The notes beneath the pieces were generated by a model that was not told the origin of the DNA, made no database searches, and worked only from the letters and a program-made list of their open reading frames with translations. 64,000 bases of DNA. Origin: Streptomyces sp. MMBL 11-1 (GTDB lineage: Bacteria > Actinomycetota > Actinomycetes > Streptomycetales > Streptomycetaceae). Of the stretch, positions 59,576 through 64,000 are shown piece after piece (the stretch's first letter is position 1; every line of letters starts with the position of its first letter). Location: contig NZ_CP117709.1 of assembly GCF_028622875.1 (NCBI RefSeq), positions 5,459,001 through 5,523,000 on the forward strand. The letters run 5' to 3'. Position numbers and translations under genes: made by a program.

Positions 59576-62458
59576 CTACAGCTCGCCCTTGCGGGTGAGC
59601 TGGTTGAAGCAGATCCACCCCGGCAGCACCGGCAGCCACAGCGTCATCACGCGGTACAGGACCACCGCGGGCGCCGCGACCTCCTTCGGCAGCCCGACCG
59701 CGATCAGGCCCAGCGTCAGGGCGCCCTCGACCGCGCCCACCCCGCCCGGCGTCGGGGCCGCCGAGCCGAGCGCGTTTCCGGCGAGGAAGACCACCGCGAT
59801 GCTCGCGTAGCTCAGCTGGGGCACGTCCGGGCCGCTGAACGCCCGGATCGAGGCGTCCAGGCAGAGCACGAACAGGCCGGTCAGCAGCAGCATGCCGCCG
59901 ATGCCGGTGAGCAGCTTCTGCGGCCGCTGCACCACGTCCAGCATGCGCGGCACCACTCCGGCGAACAGCGAGCGCACCCGCGTCACCACGAACTTGCGCA
60001 GGAAGGGGACCGCCGTCACCACCAGCACCAGCACCGCGACCGTGAGCAGGCCGGCGATCACCGTCCGGGACGGGGTCAGCGAGTCCGGGGTCCGCTCCGT
60101 GCCGGTGAGATAGCCGAACAGCGCCAGCAGCAGGATGTGCGCGCCGAGCCCGAACAGCTGCGAGGCCCCGACGCTCGCCACCGCGAGACCAGGGCGCACC
60201 CCGGCCCGCTGGAGGAAGCGGGTGTTCAGCGCCACGCCCCCGACCGCCGCGGGCGCGACGATCTTCACGAACGAGCCGGCCACCTGCGCCTTCACGGTCT
60301 TGCGGAACGGCACCCGCTCCGGTACGAAGCCCAGCAGGCTCATCGCCGCCGCCACGTAGCTCAGCGCCGAGAAGCCGAGGGCGGCCGCCACCCAGCCCCA
60401 CTCCGCCTGCTCCACGACCGTCCCGAAGTCGGCCTGGGTGACCTGGGAGATCAGGTAGTACGCGGCGATGGCCCCGGCGATGAAGCTGAACAGGGTGCGG
60501 GGCTTGATGCGCTCCAGACGGACCGGTTCGACCGGGGCCTGCGGGCGGATCAGCAGCACCTGACGGCGGATCTGGGCGAGCAGATCCTCCTCGCGGGCCT
60601 CCTCCAGCGCGTCGTCGATGGCGCGCTTCTCGGCCTGCTTCTCGGTGCGCAGCGACTTGCGCTCCGCCTTCTGGTCCGCCTTGGGCACCGTCCTGGGGCC
60701 CGTCCGCCGTTCGCCCTTCCGGTCCGCGCCGTGCTCCGGGAGGGCCTCCCCGGCGGACTCCGCCGCGTCCCGCGCCTTCGCCTGCTTGGCCGCCTGCGAG
60801 GCCTCCACCACCGCCTCCCGCTCGCGCTGCGAACGTTCGCGGGCGATCCGGCGCAGCGTCGCCCGGGTGGAGCGGCTCAGCGCGATCGGCTGGAGCAGCG
60901 GCAGACAGTCCGCCACCGCGTCCGGGCCGAGTACGGCCAGCGCCCCGGCGACGGACCGCTCGGCGCCCACCCGCAGCCCCAGCGTGGTCAGCAGCTGGGC
61001 CACGTCCATCCGCAGCACCAGATCGCCCGCGGCGATCTCGCCGCCGCGCAGATCCGTTACGAACGCCCTGCCGGAACGATCCACGAGCAGCGCGTCACCG
61101 GTCAGCCTGCGGTGTGCGATCCGCCGTGACTGGAGGGCCTTCACCTGACGCCAGGTGCCGCGCACCAGCTCGTCGGTGATCTCCTCGTCCTCCATCGAGT
61201 CCAGCGTCCGGCCGCCGATGTGCTCGTAGACGAGCATCACCGCGTCGGGGCCCAGCTCCGAGGTGGCGATCAGCTTCGGCGCGTTCGCCCCGGCGGCGAT
61301 GGCCGCGTACGCGAGCAGCGCCTCCTGCTCCAGCGCCTGGCGCAACGACTGGATCGAGCGCCGCTGGGTGATCCCGCGCAGCGTGAGCCGCCGCCAGGCC
61401 CGGTAGAAGAATCCCTGGGCCTGCTGTTCCCGGTCGACGACGGTGACGTCCAGCGGCGGGCCGTCCTCCAGGGTGACCAGATAGCGCCGCCCCCGGTCGT
61501 TCTGGTCGGCGTGGTCCGGGGCGTCCTCGGTGCGCATCGCCGCGACCGGGCGGAAGCCCACGTGACGCAGACCCGCCATCAGGTGCTGGCCGGTGGGGCG
61601 GACGTTCGGCGAGCCGACCGCGTACAGCGTCCCGTACGCCACGGTCCAGCCGATCAGCACGGTGAGGATGATCGAGAACGGGGTGGTGTACCCGCCGACG
61701 AGCATCGCGAACGCGTCGAGCAGCAGCACCACCCAGAGCACCACGCGCCAGCGCGGCCGCCGTGCCATCCCGACCGCCGTCATGTACGCGATGACCGGGG
61801 CGAGATAGCCGTGTACCGGGTCGGTCAGCCCGCCGGCCGTCTGGGGCTGGGTCAGCGCGTCCTGGATGGTGCCCGGAGCGGACCGCGAGACCCAGAGGTC
61901 GGTGGCGAGCGTCACCCCGTGGGCGAGCACGGCGGCGAGCACGCCGTCCGCGATGCGGAGCCCGTCGCGTTTGATGAGGCGCTCGATGGCGAAGGCGACC
62001 GGCACCAGCAGTACGGCGATGCTGGACACCAGACCGGCGATCTTGATCAACAGGTCGGGCGCCTGCTCGGTGCCCTTGGAGATGTCGTCCTCAAGACCGG
62101 TGGTGGTGCCCTGGGCGAACGCCGAGATCGAGAACAGGACCGCGATCGCCAGCACCCCGATGAGCAGCCGCACCAGGTCGGAGGGGCGGTGCACCCGGGC
62201 GGGGAGCAGCGGCTCGTCGCCGGAGACGTGGTCGGTCGAAGCGGCCTCGGCGGAGGCCAGGGTCGAGCCGGCCAGATGTCCGGTGGTGGATGTCGTGGGG
62301 CCGTCGGCACGGGGGGCCCCGGTGGCGGAGCGGGCCGCTCCGGAGGACTCGGAATCGCCCTGCGGGCGCTCCCCGGCATCGGAGGCGTCCGCCGCCTTCG
62401 GTGGCTGCACGCCCTGCTCCTTCGTCGCCTCTGGTTCGTCTTCGTGTTCTGGTATCAC
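59576..62458 (-). CDS. Lysyl-PG-flippase-like membrane protein with central pseudokinase
   Basis: A 960-residue protein. N-terminal helices (~90-270) are followed by a soluble kinase-like region (~330-560; VMLVYEHIGGRTLDSMEDEE) where the catalytic loop reads IAHRRLTGDALLV and the DFG is TDLRG, so catalysis is unlikely. A charged coiled coil (REREAVVEASQAAKQAKARD, ~580-660) leads to eight helices (~680-960) of the UPF0104/MprF flippase family (NALGSAAPTPGGVGAVEG, GWICFNQL). A lipid flippase regulated by the pseudokinase is plausible. Corresponds in position to Rv3205c neighbourhood only loosely. GTG 62458. Confidence 0.85.
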   Translation of the reverse strand: MIPEHEDEPEATKEQGVQPPKAADASDAGERPQGDSESSGAARSATGAPRADGPTTSTTGHLAGSTLASAEAASTDHVSGDEPLLPARVHRPSDLVRLLIGVLAIAVLFSISAFAQGTTTGLEDDISKGTEQAPDLLIKIAGLVSSIAVLLVPVAFAIERLIKRDGLRIADGVLAAVLAHGVTLATDLWVSRSAPGTIQDALTQPQTAGGLTDPVHGYLAPVIAYMTAVGMARRPRWRVVLWVVLLLDAFAMLVGGYTTPFSIILTVLIGWTVAYGTLYAVGSPNVRPTGQHLMAGLRHVGFRPVAAMRTEDAPDHADQNDRGRRYLVTLEDGPPLDVTVVDREQQAQGFFYRAWRRLTLRGITQRRSIQSLRQALEQEALLAYAAIAAGANAPKLIATSELGPDAVMLVYEHIGGRTLDSMEDEEITDELVRGTWRQVKALQSRRIAHRRLTGDALLVDRSGRAFVTDLRGGEIAAGDLVLRMDVAQLLTTLGLRVGAERSVAGALAVLGPDAVADCLPLLQPIALSRSTRATLRRIARERSQREREAVVEASQAAKQAKARDAAESAGEALPEHGADRKGERRTGPRTVPKADQKAERKSLRTEKQAEKRAIDDALEEAREEDLLAQIRRQVLLIRPQAPVEPVRLERIKPRTLFSFIAGAIAAYYLISQVTQADFGTVVEQAEWGWVAAALGFSALSYVAAAMSLLGFVPERVPFRKTVKAQVAGSFVKIVAPAAVGGVALNTRFLQRAGVRPGLAVASVGASQLFGLGAHILLLALFGYLTGTERTPDSLTPSRTVIAGLLTVAVLVLVVTAVPFLRKFVVTRVRSLFAGVVPRMLDVVQRPQKLLTGIGGMLLLTGLFVLCLDASIRAFSGPDVPQLSYASIAVVFLAGNALGSAAPTPGGVGAVEGALTLGLIAVGLPKEVAAPAVVLYRVMTLWLPVLPGWICFNQLTRKGEL

Positions 62459-62631
62459 CGGTCACCGCTCGCATGATGGTGGCACGGCCGGTAGACAGAG
62501 GAGGGCATCAGGGTGCATTGCGCGGGCGCGGGAAGCGCAACATACGCTCCTTTCCACCCGTGTGCACGTCGGGTGCCCGGACGGTCACCGGCGCGGCCGG
62601 GCTGTCGGTGGCGTACGGCAGGATGGGACGG

Positions 62632-63222
62632 ATGAGCCAGGACCAGACGGGCAGGGGCGGGTCCGGCACCGCCCCGGCCGGCGCCGAACTGCCGGAGTAC
62701 GCGGAGCGCGTCCTCGACGTGACCGATCTCATCCCGCCCGGCCGGGTGATGACGTACGGCGACATCGCGGAGTGGCTGGGCGAGGGAGGACCCCGCCAGG
62801 TCGGCCGGGTCATGGCGCTGTACGGATCGGCCGTGCCGTGGTGGCGCGTCGTCCGCTCCGACGGGACGCTGCTCCCCGCCCACGAGCTGCGGGCGCTGGA
62901 CCACTACCGCGCCGAGGGCACCCCGCTGCGCGAGGCGTCGCGCCAGACGGAGGGGCACATTCCGCGTATCGACATGCGGCGCGCCCGCTGGGACGGCGGC
63001 GCAGACGGCGGGCGGGCGGATGCCGCGCCCGATGACGGGCACGGTCCGGGGGGCGCGGTCGGTCGGGGTGGCTCGGGCAGTCCGGGCGGCCGGGGTGGTG
63101 TGCGTGGCCAGGGTGGTTCGGGCGACCGGGGTGGTCCGGGCGGTCGGGGTGGCGCGGGTGGTCCGGGCGACCGGGGTGGCGCGGGTGGTCCGGGCGGCGC
63201 GGGCGAGATAGCTCACATCTGA
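62632..63222 (+). CDS. Alkyltransferase-like protein (ATL) with Gly/Arg-rich tail
   Basis: A 196-residue protein. The MGMT C-terminal DNA-binding fold (VTDLIPPGRVMTYGDIAEWL, RQVGRVMALYGS) has PWWRVVRSDG, where Trp replaces the acceptor Cys of PCHRV, so it binds O6-alkylguanine but cannot remove the alkyl group; it hands lesions to excision repair. A helix continues to about residue 120; the last 65 residues are GGRGG/GPGG repeats. Orthologue of Rv3204. ATG 62632 follows GGATGGG; ATG 62623 is possible. Confidence 0.88.
   Translation: MSQDQTGRGGSGTAPAGAELPEYAERVLDVTDLIPPGRVMTYGDIAEWLGEGGPRQVGRVMALYGSAVPWWRVVRSDGTLLPAHELRALDHYRAEGTPLREASRQTEGHIPRIDMRRARWDGGADGGRADAAPDDGHGPGGAVGRGGSGSPGGRGGVRGQGGSGDRGGPGGRGGAGGPGDRGGAGGPGGAGEIAHI
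63049..63210 (+). repeat. Gly-rich repeats encoding the ATL tail
   Basis: GGGGTGG/GGGCG-type words recur through 63049-63210 and encode GRGG, GSGDRGG and GAGGPG units. The pattern is imperfect and codon-phased. Confidence 0.7.
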
Positions 63223-63441
63223 CAGCTTCCGCCATCGGCCTCCGGCGGGTACGGCCCGGCGCGGCAGAGCACGTGACGAGGGACGCGGCACAGCCGCTGC
63301 CTCCCGCGCCGTCGCTGGCGTAGCGTCGTCATCACGCGGCACGCTCCGCCCCTCCCTCTTCCCCGGCTGCACCGACCCCGCCCTCCATCACCCGTACACC
63401 CGCGCACACCCCGCGTACACCCACCAGGACCGGCGATCCAC

Positions 63442-64000
63442 GTGAGTTCCTCCACCACCCGGCACAGTCCGCACCGTGAGTCACGGCCGCGGACCACGGG
63501 TGCGTACCGTCTGGTGCGCACTCCGCCGGGCTCCGTGGATCCCCCCCTCCTGGACGCAGGCCAGCGCGCGGTGGTTGACCACCCCGGCGGCCCGCTGCTG
63601 GTCCTCGCCGGGCCCGGCACCGGCAAGACCACCACCCTCGTCGAATCCGTCGCCGCACGGGTGAACCGCGGCGCCGACCCGGCCCGCATCCTCGTCCTCA
63701 CCTTCAGCCGCAAGGCCGCCGTCGAGCTGCGCGACCGGATGGCCGCCCGCCTCGGGGCGGCCCGGGGCCCGCAGGCCACCACGTTCCACTCGTACTGCTA
63801 CGCCCTGGTCCGGGCCCACCAGGACGCCGATCTGTTCGCCGATCCACTGCGTCTGCTGTCCGGACCCGAGCAGGACGTCACCGTCCGCGAGCTGCTCGCG
63901 GGCCAGCTCGACCTGGAGAAGGAGGGCCTGGCCCACGTCCGCTGGCCGGACGAGCTGCGGTCCTGCCTGACCACCCGCGGCTTCGCCGACGAGGTGCGCG
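63442..64000 (+). CDS. adnA: UvrD/Rep-type helicase-nuclease subunit AdnA (5' part)
   Basis: The frame runs off the window. It starts at GTG 63442 (SSSTTRHSPHRESRPRTTG) and reads a UvrD-like helicase: Walker A LVLAGPGTGKTTTLVESVAA, motif Ia ILVLTFSRKAAVELRDRM and TTFHSYCYALV. Position after ATL matches Rv3204-Rv3202c, so this is AdnA, which with AdnB resects double-strand breaks (RecBCD/AddAB role). Only about 186 codons are visible. Confidence 0.88.
   Translation, partial: MSSSTTRHSPHRESRPRTTGAYRLVRTPPGSVDPPLLDAGQRAVVDHPGGPLLVLAGPGTGKTTTLVESVAARVNRGADPARILVLTFSRKAAVELRDRMAARLGAARGPQATTFHSYCYALVRAHQDADLFADPLRLLSGPEQDVTVRELLAGQLDLEKEGLAHVRWPDELRSCLTTRGFADEVR

Noticed and set aside
1..64000. 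Transposons, prophage, CRISPR arrays, tRNA or rRNA genes
   Set aside because: No transposase, integrase, terminal repeats, spaced direct repeats or RNA gene sequence was recognised on either strand.

Overview
The window is very high-GC DNA with densely packed genes, frequent GTG starts and ATGA/GTGA stop-start overlaps, and short strong hairpins between convergent genes. This fits a Streptomyces chromosome. The AmfS-type lanthipeptide precursor at 8752, with core TGSQVSLLVCEYSSLSVVLCTP-like sequence, points to the S. griseus group (inference from remembered AmfS). No tRNA, rRNA, CRISPR array, intact insertion sequence or attachment site was recognised.

Layout. (1) 1-5730: accessory flank with a truncated peptidoglycan-binding membrane protein, a DUF4265 protein, and an acetyltransferase/MFS pair divergent from an ArsR-type regulator with a palindromic operator between them. 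(2) 6011-13358: complete class III lanthipeptide (amf/ram, SapB-like) locus: amfT (LanKC), amfS precursor, a long hairpin, amfA and amfB ABC exporters, and amfR regulator carrying a TTA (bldA-type) codon. (3) 13626-17417: transglutaminase-like protein, GNAT protein, 7Fe ferredoxin and DapC. (4) 18338-37885: a block whose order resembles Mycobacterium tuberculosis Rv1201-Rv1239: dapE, LOG-like protein, folP2, DivIVA-like protein, tagA, DUF3117, methyltransferase, sigE, anti-sigma, htrA, tatB, mrp, DUF1003, MgtE-N/CBS protein, corA. (5) 37952-42802: DUF6758, PHP phosphoesterase, MarC, a 50-aa protein, NYN protein and a hydrolase. (6) 42961-64000: a second block resembling Rv3211-Rv3202c: DEAD-box helicase, ferritin-like protein, small membrane protein, DUF3107, TetR, DUF3152, moeZ, ATL and adnA. 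It is interrupted at 51246-54781 by an exopolysaccharide-type cluster.

How the parts work together. The amf locus makes and exports a morphogenetic surfactant peptide needed for aerial growth in relatives. The sigE block is an envelope-stress module: ECF sigma factor, zinc anti-sigma factor, membrane HtrA protease and Tat translocase component, with a SigE-like promoter motif ahead of sigE suggesting autoregulation. The dapC and dapE genes belong to lysine/peptidoglycan precursor synthesis. Magnesium handling is represented by corA and an MgtE-N/CBS protein, and corA has a candidate leader peptide.

Most unusual points: a PelF-like (DUF3492) glycosyltransferase reduced to three small in-frame fragments beside an intact membrane protein, epimerase and Spherulin-4/GH135-like protein (a decayed Pel-like or galactosaminoglycan cluster); a DEAD-box helicase whose only plausible start codon is CTG; the 19-codon leader ORF before corA; a perfect 18-bp hairpin between amfS and amfA; a 24-residue tandem repeat at the AmfB N-terminus; and short tandem repeats that begin at or beside the 3' ends of several genes.
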